DNA of 64,000 bases from Liolophura sinensis (GCF_032854445.1 NC_088302.1:18593338-18657337), one strand, 5' to 3'. Positions 39,201 through 46,725 are shown, counted from the first letter of the stretch. Numbers and translations are program-made. Notes: generated by a model not told the origin, from the sequence alone.

Positions 39201-42200
39201 TTAAGTATGTTAAGTGCGCTTTTTACATGTATCTCTACAACATAAGTTGTCATGGTAGTTAAGGGCAAACTTAGCTAAGTGAGCTTCATGAAACTGGCAT
39301 CTGGGTAAGGACTAAGGAAACCTTCACACTTTCTGAAACAATTATTTTTCTGACTGCAGGCTGCAGTTGAGCCAGCAAGTGATTTTATCAGAATGACCTT
39401 GATATTTTTCAGTCTGACCTTGAGGCAAAAGTTCACCAACTTACAGATGCTAATGAAAAAATGAAAATTCAGGTAAATCTTTGCAGTTTCTTTTTTTTTT
39501 TTTTTTTTTTTGGGTGTGTTTTTCAGTTAGCCTTGGCATCTTTATTAACCAGGGCCAGTCATACATGTACAGTAGTGCGGGTGTTGCTAAATCCAGACAA
39601 TTTCAGTGTATGCATGCCTCCTTCAGCTTTATTGTTGACCTTTGTTTAATCTTAAATATAACTGATTTTGAAACCTTTTTTTTGTTACTTTGATTATTTA
39701 CGCATAGTTTGAGACTTGACAAGATTGGTATTTTTCAGATGTTGAAACTTGTAGTGAGCCGACACCATCGGTGGAGTTTTCAGTGGTGGACAAATAGTCA
39801 TCATTGTTGCCTTCTTATTTGTTAAAAGCTCCTGGAGCTAACCAGGATATTATATGTACATCTATGTAAATTAATTATAATTATTTGCAGCTGGAATCAT
39901 CGAAGAAGAGATTGACAGTCATCTTAAAAGAGAAGAAGGAATACGAGGAGAGATTCTTCAAAGCTACCTCAGAGTTGGAGAAAAAGGTAGGCCCTACTGG
40001 AAGATGATGACACATGTACTTGTGTTCGCTGTGGCCTTTGTTAAACTAGGCTGTGTGTTGGAATGACTCTGTAGATTCAGAGATATGTAAATTTAAGCAA
40101 CTGCTTGTCGTGTTTTGCTGAATGGTTGCTTGACCACTGGTTTTTGATATGTGTTTTTATGACATCAGCAACTGCCCTTAATAAATAAAGGGTGTTCCAT
40201 GTTCAACCATGTAAACATATAAACATGAATGTTTACTCTACTGTAAGAAAAAGCATAAGTTTTACAACGACCAGTTTGCCTTCAGTACAAGGAATCTGTT
40301 TACAGTCTTTTTGAAAGTCCTACAAAAGGGTTTCCATTTCCTCTTGTACTCCTGCACAGATTTTCCTCCCTTCTGTCTCTAATGGTATTCAGTTTTTAGT
40401 CCAATCACTTTTGTTCCATATGTTGTTTGATGATTTTCTATCTGTTTTATAAGGTGCTGCATGTATGTTTAAACTAACTTGTTTATCAAGCCATACTACC
40501 ATCTATGAATGCCTTTTTAATACAGTATACCATTTGTAATGAACCACATGTTATGCCCTCAGAATAAGCAGTTGTCAGAGTGTCAAGTGAGGAAGGCAGA
40601 CCTGGAGTCTGCAATGTCAGACCTGGAATCCACGGCCCAGCACCAGTTGCATGGACTGGCCAGTCATAGTGAGGCAGCCATCGAGGCCATTCAGGTCCAG
40701 CTCAAGGCTTCCCACACAAAGCTACAGATCTTCCAGAAGTTTGTCAAGGTGAGAAGGTTTTAAAGGACAAGACAGCATCTGGCTAAAACTTATTTCAATT
40801 GAAAGCAGCATAGTCAGGTTTTCTAGAAAGTTTCATACTTTATTATCTTTCACTGAATTTCACTGAATAACACGTAGAACAAAATGACAATACTGCACAA
40901 ATGGCTGACGTGAATCGATGCTGCTATCTTGAGAATTTATCAAATCAAACATGTTTCTATCAGATTGTGCGTCCTAAGCTGTGATGTAGCATTTACCCTT
41001 TCACTCCATGAAGTGACATATGATAACACAGAACTACGGCATAAGAATCATATTGAGATCCTTCACTAAACGATTAAGTTAGGTGTAGCCGAAGGGCCAC
41101 TTCACAAAATGCCGGTCTGTATCATTTACGGACTACCACAGACGTAAAATCAGTTGATTTACAAGCGGTGTAATACTCAACGCCTGTTTCAGGCAACAGC
41201 ATACCGTATCTGTCCAAACCACATTCATCTCCTTAGTTGACCTTAGGCCTCCTTAGACACGCTGTTCAAATTATACAAATACATTTTTTGTGGTTCATGT
41301 TAGTGTTTAGTCAGCATGCAGTTGCCAAATAACAATCTGTTTCCCAGTCAGTGAAAAATTCATTAGGCATGCTGGGGGTTTATGGGAATGAGAAGACGGC
41401 ATCTCATCGGACATTGCCTAAAATTAATTAAATATTATGATATAATTTTTTTCTCTGAATTTATTAGAACTGAAGAATTAGAATTTGCCCATTGTCTGTT
41501 CGCATACAAGGGATGTTTTTTTCTCTGAATTTATAAAATACAGTAAAGTTATTGAAACACTGTGTTTAACCCAGGGTGCTTTCTCTGATGTCTGTGATAA
41601 CTAGGTCAGCACTGCTCTCATCTTAGAAGCCACTGCTACAAAATTGAAGCATAAAATCCAGTGACAGTCAGATGCCTAGATCAGCCTCAGTGGTGCTTAG
41701 ATTTATGCCATTAGTGTCACAATTGAGCATGAATCCAGTTGTTCAACAATCCTATTTTGTAAACATTTAATAGGGCTCAGAATCACCAGTACCAGCACAA
41801 CCCCTCTGGAGGCTTCGCCATGAACCAGGAATACCCTGGCCATGCACCTGCAGGCTACTCGTAAACTGTATTAATGATATAGTAGGCCTACTGTATGAAC
41901 AGTATGAGCAGTGGAAGAAATATCCTTCCAGTATGTCCAATTTCCCAGAAGCTGTTTATCACTTGGTTCTTCATAGCAGAAGTCCACAACTTTAATCTGC
42001 CATGGGCTACTACTTAGACTGCTATATGGGAAGTACCTTCCACATTAGAGAACTAGGGTAAATGTGACGTCACCTTGCTGTCGATCATGGAGATGCGCTG
42101 AAGCTGTGTGAAGGCGAAGTTTCAGTAAACTTTTATTGCGTAGAAAAAAATGTAAACAAATATTTGAAGCCGGTTTAAGAGACTTTGAATGGTAGTCTTT

Positions 42201-44569
42201 CAGTGGACATAAACATTAGTCAGGTGCTGTCTTTCACTTTAAGACTGCGATTTGCTGTCTAATCATGTGAGGGATACTGTAGCTGGTCATAGGTGTGTTA
42301 TTATATTATAGGGATATATGGGGTCTCCAATAAGCCAAGTTTGGAAGAGGGTATTTTTCGTTGACATGTACGTCTTTCTTTCTGTTTGTCCGTCACGCCT
42401 TTCTTATTAGCAGAATGCTTGTATTTCAAGACAAGGCCTAGGCAAGCCAAACCTGTGTATCATGAATGCATATTTAGGATAAGGCTCAGGTCACGGTGTC
42501 ACAAAATGCATTTATCCAAGTAAGCCCTTAACTTCCACGACAACATACACATATGTTTATGTGGGACTGGTTTCACGAAGCACCCTTGGCTAAGTTTGTC
42601 AAGATTAATCAGCATGACAACTGATGTTGTAAAAATATGAATTGCACATGGCCAAGAGCTACTGGTGCCACAAGTACACTTTAGTAGCTGAGGGCTGGTA
42701 AGTATGCTTCATGAAACCTATTATTGTTATTTTATGTACTGTTCACTACGTACATGTAACTGCATTTTGTTCTGTGACTGTACGGTGAGTTCGCTGATGC
42801 ACCTGTATATCTGACGGTGTGTATATATATTCCTGCAGACGCTTGTTCACGAGGTATGTGTGCGCTGTCAGCAGGCCCGCTCCCTCACCAAACAGTACAG
42901 CCAGCACTTAGAGCGACACCGCCTGCCCGTGGACCGGTCCTTACAGAAAGCCCAGAGTGTGGCTAGAGACATCCTCAACATCTCCCAGTCAGACATGGAT
43001 GAACTCATGAGCGTGGACATTGACAGGGAGAACATTGTAAGCCAGAGTAATCTACCTTAGCACTTTTACACATGAAAACCTGTAATCTCAATGTCACCAA
43101 CTAATCACATTGCTGTATGAACTGTAGTACAGAAAGGTGATCACATGGTGAAAAATGAAGTGAAGTTGTGTATGATTTACTGTAAATTACACAAACTTTC
43201 ACGTGAACTCTCACAAATTTGGTAGGCTTACAGTAAGGTGATTTGTTGGCGAGAAAGTCTGTGAGGTGATTTTGTGTGCATTTTTCGGTAATAATCCACG
43301 TGATTTACACAAAATTAACTTACAAGATTGCTGTTAAAAATAGCCGTTGATGTTAATTGATAAGCCAAATGTGGGGTTTTCTTTTCTTTTTACTTGAGAA
43401 CTCTATGAGTGTATTAGTGTGTCGCTAAACATTTGGTGTGGGGATGTTATTTCTAGCTGCCAAACATTTTTGTGCTTTGTATGTTGACGTGTGCTTGATC
43501 TATATGTTTGCTGTTGTTGTTGTTTCAGGACACAGAAATTGAGGATGAGAAACGGCGAGACAAGAAGTGGAGCAAAAAGTGTGAAAGACTGATGATGTCT
43601 CAGGTGGGAATTTGAGTAACATACCATCTGTTTTGTGTTATGCATAACAGCATTTGACCTAAAATTTTGAACCTGAGTAAGTTAACCATTTTTCAGAAGT
43701 GATTCTGAGAGTTCTACTGATTTTTAAAAGATGTTTAATTTACGGTTTGTTTTGAAGGTCATAAAGTTATATCTTACTGGAAAAATGTATTGTCACCTGT
43801 TATTTGCTTCTAAAATGCCTTTTTTTAATCAGATGAAAGTTTGGGGCAAATTCAATACCAGGGTTTGAAATTACATTGACTTGTCAGAGACGTCGGGCGA
43901 AAAAATGGTCTTGTCGTTCAGAATTTATGTGCAGCACGGACAAGTGTCCATTTGAATATTTGACAGTGAAAATTTGCATGTACATGAAATTCTGTTACTT
44001 TGATCAGCTTCCCAAACTGGCGTTCAGTTGGATTTGTAGTGGCGCTTTTTATTCATAAGAAAATGTCACATTACTTCAAAGCATTGCTTTGTTGGAAAAT
44101 CCCGTTTCCATACAATGTACCAGACTTCCTGGATGAGACTTTCCTTATTACGAAAATAGATTACCCTGTTCAAATGGCTTTTCACTGAGCAAAGAGACGC
44201 AAGGTGCATATCACGACGTGAATTTGTGGCGACAGGAGTGGGACTCTAGGAATATTGTAGTTGTTGGCAGTGAAACGAAAAATATCGATTTCTGTCCTTG
44301 AATACTGATAATAATGATAGAGGGGTTGCCTGACCTTTATGTACTTGTGGTAGCCATACTGGAGTTCTGCATCTATGTCAGCATATGTAAACAGAGCTCC
44401 AATATGGCTGACTGGCTATTGTTCTGTTCAGGTGATGATGTCCCATGCAGGAGCTCAGCTCACTTGGTTTATTTTTTTGTTACAGGAGGACTTTGTGCTA
44501 CCTCTGGTGGAAATGATCATGGAGAAAGTGGATGAAAGACAGGAGTTGATATCAAAACTGGCCTCATGA
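9155..44569 (+). CDS. CNTLN: Centlein-like centrosomal coiled-coil protein, 31 exons, 5' end missing
   Basis: Thirty-one exons with GT/AG borders join in a single consistent phase to give 1141 residues and a TGA stop. The product is nearly all charged heptad-type coiled coil. It is broken by a Ser/Arg/Pro-rich linker (exon 26619-26910), an acidic stretch rich in D and E (exon 33666-33757) and a basic Ser/Thr/Pro-rich segment (35274-35646). The C-terminal exons (40563-44569) are the most conserved-looking part, with a motif reading DILNISQSDMDELM. Centlein is known to sit at the proximal ends of centrioles and to help link CEP250 (C-Nap1) and CEP68 in centrosome cohesion; human centlein is about 1400 residues, so some 250 N-terminal residues are probably missing here. 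The identification rests on overall architecture, the C-terminal block and the neighbouring CCDC171 gene, without an alignment. Another long centrosomal coiled-coil protein remains possible. Confidence 0.72.
9330..9540 (+). mobile_element. Dispersed repeat family E copy
   Basis: Contains cctgattctgagagctctat and ttgaaaggtgttttgaggtt, then an A run and ttatttgcctctaaaaatgc. Located in the first visible CNTLN intron. Confidence 0.55.
9773..10095. repeat. 35/36-bp tandem array
   Basis: About nine units of gtcaggaacatggagagttt plus tatgtcaagagattt, alternating 35 and 36 bp, so three frames stay open for short distances. It ends 145 bp before the CNTLN exon at 10241. Confidence 0.85.
10241..10365 (+). 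CDS. CNTLN: CNTLN exon
   Basis: It takes the single base left by the previous exon to make Val, then reads LLRQVSEQEKNLSAFE through ALERQVK. Acceptor ggtttcag, donor gtatga. Ends in phase 0. Glu/Lys/Gln-rich coiled coil. Confidence 0.8.
10396..10609. mobile_element. Foldback (MITE-like) element family F
   Basis: Left end taccgtatttcacctaaagt and right end aggtgaaatacagta form terminal inverted repeats of about 15-20 bp. A second copy is at 38797-39006 and a partial one near 36508-36640. Confidence 0.65.
10863..10919 (+). CDS. CNTLN: CNTLN exon
   Basis: Nineteen codons, TLQKDITDKVGKFEELLKD, phase 0 on both sides, so it could be skipped without frame change. Acceptor aatttcag, donor gtgagt. 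Confidence 0.72.
12310..12680. mobile_element. Foldback element family D, split by a SINE
   Basis: The left arm agtttcatgaaactcactta (from 12321) and right arm aagtatgcttcatgaaatt (to 12673) are inverted relative to each other; SINE B at 12430-12650 lies between. Other copies at 39173-39298 and 42563-42722 lack the insertion. Confidence 0.5.
12430..12650 (+). mobile_element. SINE family B
   Basis: tRNA-like B-box region (gatccagggtcaatcctggg), body gaggaagttgtaacttcctc, tail atgactgaaaaattgttaag and gacgttaaaccccaag. Confidence 0.75.
12697..13045 (+). mobile_element. SINE family B, full length with imperfect target-site duplication
   Basis: tRNA-like head with A-box-like tggttagagcgtctggctcg and B-box-like gatgaaacccgggtcgagtc. 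Flanked by cctaattgtgcccgactg (12679-12696) and cctaatggtgcactactg (13046-13063), an imperfect 18-bp duplication. Tail ends cgaccttaaaccccaaac then attt repeats. Confidence 0.82.
13377..13510 (-). mobile_element. SINE family A, truncated
   Basis: Tail and body only: ttatttatttgaatggtgtt, accatgctcaagaatatttc and ggcggccagcgttatgg; the tRNA head is missing. Confidence 0.75.
14007..14104 (+). CDS. CNTLN: CNTLN exon
   Basis: Reads VDNARRLVQKYETQLRQ through NTELETV, then two bases of Arg. Donor gtgagt. The acceptor tggcag has a weak pyrimidine tract, but phase and coiled-coil content fit. Confidence 0.78.
14708..14817 (+). CDS. CNTLN: CNTLN exon
   Basis: Completes Arg, then reads HELSELWNSHHQLNEHATQQ and on to QQDTQK; ends in phase 1. 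Acceptor tttgttattag, donor gtaagt. Confidence 0.82.
14939..15297 (+). mobile_element. SINE family C, full length with tRNA-like head
   Basis: Head gtggctgaggtgttaagatg (A box) and ggctcaagttcaaaccc (B box), then the family C body and tail gaagtgaaaaattcttgaga, ending in aaataaataaatag repeats. It lies in a CNTLN intron in the sense direction. Confidence 0.75.
15556..15898. mobile_element. Foldback element with long inverted arms
   Basis: The left arm ggggagtttcgagttggaac and right arm aaaactcgaaactctcc are inverse, and further in ttgttaggcaac pairs with gttgcctaacatt. The element is about 340 bp. No transposase frame inside, so it is non-autonomous. Confidence 0.7.
15941..15993 (+). CDS. 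CNTLN: CNTLN exon
   Basis: Short exon. The split codon gives Met, then LKNQEDAYCIEATSLQQ. Strong acceptor tttttctctacag, donor gtaaga. Ends in phase 0. Confidence 0.75.
16985..17275 (+). mobile_element. SINE family C copy
   Basis: Body with tgaccacttgtcttccagca and cttgctaaaggttggtggtt; the tail is degraded but ends in aaataatgaaataaat. Confidence 0.55.
17310..17575 (+). mobile_element. SINE family C copy
   Basis: Body ggtgacaacaagcgttcaac and cttgccaaaggttggtggtt, tail catataactgaaaaattctt then gagtaaggcattgaaa. Adjacent to another copy of the same family. Confidence 0.6.
18154..18349 (+). mobile_element. SINE family A, internally deleted
   Basis: Short remnant of the tRNA head (gaggtggctgatagcatggt) joined to the body cagctcatgctggcttcctc, tail ctgaaatattcttgagtaca and gcgtaaaacacca, then aaat repeats. 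It ends 133 bp before the exon at 18483. Confidence 0.8.
18483..18566 (+). CDS. CNTLN: CNTLN exon
   Basis: Twenty-eight codons beginning MYAELTTRFEVSKQAEADL and ending EMLSLKK, phase 0 on both sides. Acceptor gatgttggcag, donor gtaagt. Confidence 0.82.
19421..19449. repeat. CTGT microsatellite
   Basis: About seven ctgt units inside a longer region that looks like an old dispersed repeat (matches itself in style: aatttttatgaaactt and ttttgttgaaacatt, 19480-19790). Confidence 0.7.
20085..20390. repeat. 45-bp tandem array
   Basis: Six to seven units containing tatggtgtaaatgtacttat and gacatcataaacagtacat. The period of 45 keeps one + frame open for 84 codons. Confidence 0.85.
21940..22665. repeat. 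24-bp G/T-rich minisatellite, about 30 units
   Basis: Unit ggtactgggtggggagttgt plus gtct. The + strand is nearly all G and T with repeated GGG and GGGG runs; the - strand frame would be a Pro/Thr/His repeat. Open frames on both strands result from the period of 24. Confidence 0.92.
24690..24995. repeat. About 22-bp tandem array
   Basis: Irregular units of ttaggccacaacacactctc, with diverged copies. It ends about 95 bp before the CNTLN exon at 25090. Confidence 0.8.
25090..25203 (+). CDS. CNTLN: CNTLN exon
   Basis: Thirty-eight codons, QLFERDDTIVQLQHRLDMAQ through ESFIHSDK, phase 0 on both sides. Acceptor ttgttgtag, donor gtacac. It follows the longest intron of the gene (6.5 kb). Confidence 0.82.
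26030..26115 (+). CDS. CNTLN: CNTLN exon
   Basis: Reads ENLESAKLQMESLMTENHLL through LQEKN plus two bases of Arg. Acceptor tatgctcacag, donor gtatgt. Confidence 0.82.
26360..26490 (+). mobile_element. SINE family C fragment
   Basis: Diverged: ggtcggtggtttactctcgg and tctccaccaaaatg with ataagtgagaaac; head missing. Confidence 0.45.
26619..26910 (+). CDS. CNTLN: CNTLN exon with Ser/Arg/Pro-rich linker
   Basis: The longest exon of the gene, 292 nt. Coiled coil (IIEGLESKLEQLFKLDIDH) gives way to a low-complexity basic linker with repeated S-P and R-S pairs (SPFRPRSRSAS, RRSASPSTRLSSS), then returns to coiled coil (DLQKTLSIAEGKVVELKALL). The S-P and R-x-S sites look like phosphorylation targets, which is an inference. 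Acceptor tttgttgcag, donor gtaaga. Confidence 0.85.
26985..27670. repeat. Irregular 32-36-bp tandem array
   Basis: Units of cagagccaggtttcctccac plus acatacatttgt, more diverged at the left. It sits just before the exon at 27780 and gives meaningless open frames. Confidence 0.8.
27780..27898 (+). CDS. CNTLN: CNTLN exon
   Basis: SEEVKELRHAHDKRLERLKS through KEQLKTFEEDQ plus two bases of Glu. Acceptor ttacaatag, donor gtaagc. Classic coiled coil. Confidence 0.83.
28478..28585 (+). mobile_element. SINE family B, head only
   Basis: tggtggcctaataattacag then ggatcaaacccaggttgggt and aaaaatggcacttgttgctg; truncated after the head. Confidence 0.65.
28805..28930 (+). CDS. CNTLN: CNTLN exon, Lys-rich
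   Basis: Completes Glu, then reads MKNKKKKLKKSHPRELQKEN through KKEAKTLQTH plus two bases of Lys. The polybasic start could be a nuclear-localisation or microtubule-binding patch (inference only). Acceptor gcatattag, donor gtatgc. Confidence 0.78.
28931..30297. other. CNTLN intron
   Basis: 1.4 kb, AT-rich. It contains a SINE C fragment (29688-29820) and a SINE A (29826-30004). Nothing else is recognised. Confidence 0.5.
29826..30004 (+). mobile_element. SINE family A
   Basis: Head remnant cctctcacctgtgtggtcgc and ttcaagtccagttcatgctg, tail attcctgagtacagcgtaaa and aatcaaataaataaat. It directly follows a family C fragment (29688-29820). Confidence 0.78.
30298..30398 (+). CDS. CNTLN: CNTLN exon
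   Basis: Completes Lys, then MNLEEENDMLRVQTSQDAAT through MALEQEKE; ends in phase 1. Acceptor ctttctattcag, donor gtaagt. Confidence 0.83.
30399..31475. other. CNTLN intron
   Basis: 1.1 kb. The first 0.7 kb (30480-31080) has no recognisable repeat and a moderate base composition; it then holds a SINE B copy (31125-31335). Confidence 0.5.
31125..31335 (+). mobile_element. SINE family B, tail truncated
   Basis: Head attgagtggctaggaactac and tcaaatccgggtcatgtcat, body aaaaatggtacttgttgctg and gatgggatgtcatgtctggt. Confidence 0.75.
31476..31555 (+). CDS. CNTLN: CNTLN exon
   Basis: Split codon Glu, then LEYQLQQRDMEKTEKYTSDV through GLQRE. Acceptor gtgtttgacag, donor gtaggt. Ends in phase 0. Confidence 0.8.
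31841..31929 (+). CDS. CNTLN: CNTLN exon
   Basis: LEDKSQRLDRCERELKQTAD through KLLGER plus two bases of Arg. Strong acceptor ttaattttctcag, donor gtaata. Confidence 0.83.
32247..32333 (+). CDS. CNTLN: CNTLN exon
   Basis: Completes Arg, then VLRSELTELKQAASTYRIEI through LKREIN plus two bases of Arg. Acceptor catatcttcag, donor gtaagt. Confidence 0.83.
   Translation, partial: SSAIRTDRVKTSSFYIQNRNRQLEKRNK
32661..32757 (+). CDS. CNTLN: CNTLN exon with weak acceptor
   Basis: Completes Arg, then LEKTVERGKLLLRREAGASR through RRPLSVRQ, phase 0 at its end. Phase fits both neighbours, but the acceptor (aatcatttgaag) lacks a pyrimidine tract. The exon is 97 nt, so skipping it would shift the frame. 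The start could be wrong by a few codons. Confidence 0.65.
32836..33186 (-). mobile_element. SINE family B, full length
   Basis: Minus orientation: tail gaatgaatgtttggagttta and cgtcgtacttagcaattttt at left, body acaccagacatgacacccca, tRNA-like head at right (gacccaggtttcatcccagg). Confidence 0.82.
33666..33757 (+). CDS. CNTLN: CNTLN exon, acidic segment
   Basis: PSKNVSSSTDKSSSMFEEAD followed by DDDWEEVTSE and two bases of Thr. A Ser-rich start leads into an acidic patch, a break in the coiled coil. Acceptor with a long pyrimidine tract (tttttccgcag), donor gtatgt. Confidence 0.82.
34696..34816 (+). CDS. CNTLN: CNTLN exon
   Basis: Completes Thr, then EETLTESDSLGRAIVSASRS through PTHFRLR. 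Ser-rich, not coiled coil. Acceptor tgtttgtacag, donor gtgagt. Confidence 0.8.
34950..35080 (+). mobile_element. Dispersed repeat family E, partial
   Basis: gattgtgagagttctgttca and aaaaaggtgttttaaagttt match the core of the family E copies at 9330 and 43640. Confidence 0.45.
35274..35388 (+). CDS. CNTLN: CNTLN exon, basic linker
   Basis: SKIKQKKPVCRPAPSARVVR through DHCFRRK, ends in phase 1. Acceptor ttgtgctatcag, donor gtgaga. Basic, disordered-looking. Confidence 0.78.
35519..35646 (+). CDS. CNTLN: CNTLN exon, Ser/Thr/Pro-rich linker
   Basis: Split codon Ile, then YRDASTSPVAVFSSSPTKRS and on to RVESLQQQ, where coiled coil resumes. Contains SP and TP pairs. Acceptor tttttttttcag, donor gtgggt. 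Confidence 0.82.
35982..36113 (+). CDS. CNTLN: CNTLN exon
   Basis: Forty-four codons, LTAVRDSRSSALKTVRDLKE through RLKMAKQNIQ, phase 0 on both sides. Acceptor ctctgtcttcag, donor gtattg. Confidence 0.85.
36348..36479 (+). CDS. CNTLN: CNTLN exon
   Basis: Forty-four codons, KLSEDLDRAVREKEDVECRL through WKALESRLK, phase 0 on both sides and the same length as the preceding exon. Acceptor gtttttcaccag, donor gtatta. Confidence 0.85.
36670..36883 (+). mobile_element. SINE family A
   Basis: Head remnant tgagttcaagtccagctcac, body ctgtatgtgggaatctgcgg and gtttcctcccaccgtaatgc, tail tgaaatattcttgagtacgg, then aaataaataaata. Confidence 0.8.
37235..37495 (+). mobile_element. SINE family A, full length with perfect target-site duplication
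   Basis: tRNA-like head cagtggctgagttggttagc (A box) and ggtcgctgtgaatttaagtc (B-box region), body, tail ending atcaaatatataaataaa. Flanked by tttatgggcagg at 37223-37234 and again at 37496-37507, a perfect 12-bp direct repeat, showing target-primed insertion. It lies in a CNTLN intron in the sense direction. Confidence 0.9.
37840..37937 (+). CDS. CNTLN: CNTLN exon
   Basis: SATFEVTRQGGLIRTLRTEA through VKSLQD plus two bases of Arg. Acceptor gttgttgtgtag, donor gtgagt. Confidence 0.85.
38070..38162 (-). mobile_element. SINE family A fragment
   Basis: Minus orientation: gcggtactgaagaatatttc and cagccagtatcttggtggga with ggaaaccctcga; truncated on both sides. Confidence 0.6.
38515..38623 (+). 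CDS. CNTLN: CNTLN exon
   Basis: Completes Arg, then VNRLERDNTQKRSLLEEQRS through HNEATLI. Acceptor ttgattgttacag, donor gtaagt. Confidence 0.84.
38797..39006. mobile_element. Foldback (MITE-like) element family F
   Basis: Left end ttactgtatttcgcctgaag, right end aactgaaataccgtaa; reading inwards, tttggc and gttgaac continue the inverted pairing. About 210 bp, the same size as the copy at 10396-10609. Confidence 0.65.
39173..39298. mobile_element. Foldback element family D
   Basis: Arms ggttttatgaagcatactta and ttagctaagtgagcttcatg are inverse; about 125 bp. A SINE A tail fragment in minus orientation precedes it at 39095-39150. Confidence 0.6.
39413..39472 (+). CDS. CNTLN: CNTLN exon
   Basis: Twenty codons, SDLEAKVHQLTDANEKMKIQ, phase 0 on both sides. 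Acceptor gatatttttcag, donor gtaaat. The donor is followed within 20 bases by a long T run. Confidence 0.82.
39891..39986 (+). CDS. CNTLN: CNTLN exon
   Basis: Thirty-two codons, LESSKKRLTVILKEKKEYEE through TSELEKK, phase 0 on both sides. Acceptor attatttgcag, donor gtaggc. Confidence 0.85.
40563..40748 (+). CDS. CNTLN: CNTLN exon
   Basis: Sixty-two codons, NKQLSECQVRKADLESAMSD through LQIFQKFVK, phase 0 on both sides. Acceptor ttatgccctcag, donor gtgaga. Begins the C-terminal block that looks most conserved. Confidence 0.87.
40749..42838. other. CNTLN intron
   Basis: 2.1 kb. Contains a short duplicated phrase (tttttctctgaatttat near 41450 and 41520) and a family D foldback (42563-42722). 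Otherwise I see nothing. Confidence 0.5.
42563..42722. mobile_element. Foldback element family D
   Basis: Arms ggtttcacgaagcacccttg (from 42571) and ggtaagtatgcttcatgaaa with cc at the end are inverse. It ends about 115 bp before the CNTLN exon at 42839. Confidence 0.65.
42839..43036 (+). CDS. CNTLN: CNTLN exon with the conserved C-terminal motif
   Basis: Sixty-six codons, TLVHEVCVRCQQARSLTKQY through VDIDRENI. Carries the motif DILNISQSDMDELM, which with its flanks is the best family signature in this gene. Codon use is more GC-rich than the surrounding introns. Acceptor tattcctgcag, donor gtaagc. Confidence 0.88.
43529..43603 (+). CDS. CNTLN: CNTLN exon
   Basis: Twenty-five codons, DTEIEDEKRRDKKWSKKCER then LMMSQ, phase 0 on both sides. 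Acceptor ttgttgtttcag, donor gtggga. Confidence 0.84.
43640..43850 (+). mobile_element. Dispersed repeat family E copy
   Basis: Begins aacagcatttgacctaaaat, core gattctgagagttctactga and ggtttgttttgaaggtcata, then ttatttgcttctaaaatgcc. It closely parallels 9330-9540. Confidence 0.6.
44486..44569 (+). CDS. CNTLN: CNTLN terminal coding exon
   Basis: Twenty-seven codons and a TGA stop: EDFVLPLVEMIMEKVDERQE through LISKLAS. Acceptor tttttttgttacag. Ends the protein; the 3' UTR follows. Confidence 0.86.
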   Translation, partial: EDFVLPLVEMIMEKVDERQELISKLAS

Positions 44570-45060
44570 TTATGAGCTGATATAAATCTCACCTCAGAAT
44601 GAGGAGTTGATATTGGGCAGTTATAGAGGCCTTTAAACAGGATGTCCAACTTCAGATGAACTGAACTTAACTTACAAGCGTAAATCCTCATGTTGAATCT
44701 CTGGTGCAAGTATGAAAGTTTGTTTCAGAACGACACTAGCTCTGTATGATGATGATGATGATGATGATAACTTCACCAACACAAATCATCCAATGTTACA
44801 ACTGTGAAAACGAGAGGACGTGGATGTAGAGAACCTGATGAATTGTGAGAGGCTCATAAAGCCCTCCACATGACGACCAAGTATACACAAAACTGTTTCT
44901 AGACTGCTAGCCCCATCTTAAATTCTGTTGAATTTTAGCTGTGATACTGGAACAAATTTACATTCCGATGAGTGTATGTGCACTGTTCACGAATGAGGAA
45001 TGTAGCTACATGTACTTGACTCATGTTCCCAAGCTCTTGGCCCACGCTACACATTAATTA

Positions 45061-45280
45061 CATTTATTTATTTATTTGACTGATGTTTTACGCCGTACTC
45101 AAGACTATTTTACTTATGCGGCGACCACCAGCATTATGACCATCTGCAGGTTGCTGACAAACCTTCCTACATTTAACCGGAATAGAAGCCAGCATGAACT
45201 TACATCCACCGCATTGGTGAGATACTCTGGAGTCATTGTGTTGCGCTAGCATGCTAACCACTCCACCAAGGAGGCCCCTT
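45061..45280 (-). mobile_element. SINE family A in the CNTLN 3' UTR region
   Basis: Minus orientation: ttatttatttgactgatgtt and ttacgccgtactcaagacta at left, tRNA-like head with gcgctagcatgctaaccact at right. If the transcript runs to 46726 it would carry this element in antisense. Confidence 0.82.
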
Positions 45281-46725
45281 ACAGCCTTATTGAATTAGTC
45301 ATCTTCTCATTCTGTGATATATATTTTTACTTACATGTGTGAATATCTGTAATTTTATATATGAAATGATTCAAGATTCTCTGCACATTTTTATAGAGGG
45401 CGTACTTAGATAGCGTTAACGTAAAATGACAACTTCATTTTTTTGCTTGTTTCCGCTTTACTGAGGCGACAAGTAGTTTCAAAAGTGCATCCGATATACA
45501 TGTAAACATAATATCCTGATTTTCATACATGAATATTTGCTGTTAAACTCACATGAAATCCATTTTTTCACTGATTATTAGAAAAAATCTTATGCTGTAG
45601 ATTAAGTATCAAAATATGTGAAATGGGTCCAAAACTGCCATAATCGTTTAGTCATCGGCTGACTGATGTTCTCTAGAATATATGTTAAGGTTTGTCACTG
45701 TTTTATTCAGATTTAAACTGTTACAAGTAGCAGTGATGTTGGAAACTGATGATACACCTGATATCAGTTTCAAGTTTGAATCAGTATGCACACCCAGGAC
45801 AAGTCATATCTCGGAACAAGCCATAGCATATCTGTGGCCATTTATGTTTGCGCTGCAATAGTGCAGACTGAGTATTTTTCTGTATTTTTTCAAGGTTCGA
45901 CATACAACTGGGATTGTAGATGTAAAGTTTCAGGCGTCACCAAGGTGATGTTAAATGAACTAAATTTACTGAATTGTATGTGACTCGTGAGGATTACAAT
46001 GCTTTAATACATCCAGACATGCCGTGGTTTATGCCCTTGAAATAAGTTCTTGGAAACAATCTGGCAAATTCAAAAAAGTCTGGAAGTGAATGAAAATCAA
46101 AAGAAGCATTTGAACACCTGTATACAATACTTGTATGTGATTAATTCCACATACACTAATTTGACGGCTTATGTATTAGACCTGAAGGGAAACTGATTTG
46201 GGGTGTGTAGGCCTATACATAAATGTCCCCAAGACCAAGAAGTTCTTACATCACATCATAATCTTTGAACCGTCTCCGACGTGCACATGTCACACACTCT
46301 CAAAACCACTGTTCGGCTTATGCCTTGTATGCCCAGGTGTATATTTTGCTCTCGGTTCTCTAGAGCGAGGAAAAGCCTTTGCTGGTTAACATTCGTGTGA
46401 AAGATTTGAACTGGCTGCCGAATGTTACAATCTTCTCACAGCATGTATGACTACAGGTCATTGAACAGACTGACATCATTGTTAGCTTAAGCAGTTTATA
46501 ATTACCTGTACTTTGAGACGCATTCTGAGGCAGTAGACTGTGTGTTTTTCACATACAGGTATGTTTCCTCACTCAGGGTTGTCAGACACACTGCAGCTGC
46601 TTGGTAAATGGATACCTGACTTTCATATGACACAATTATCACCATTATGTAATGCATGCGTTTCATTCAGTGTCAAAGCATTATTCTTCCTGTAGATTGA
46701 TGTTACATTTGTACATTACAGCTGT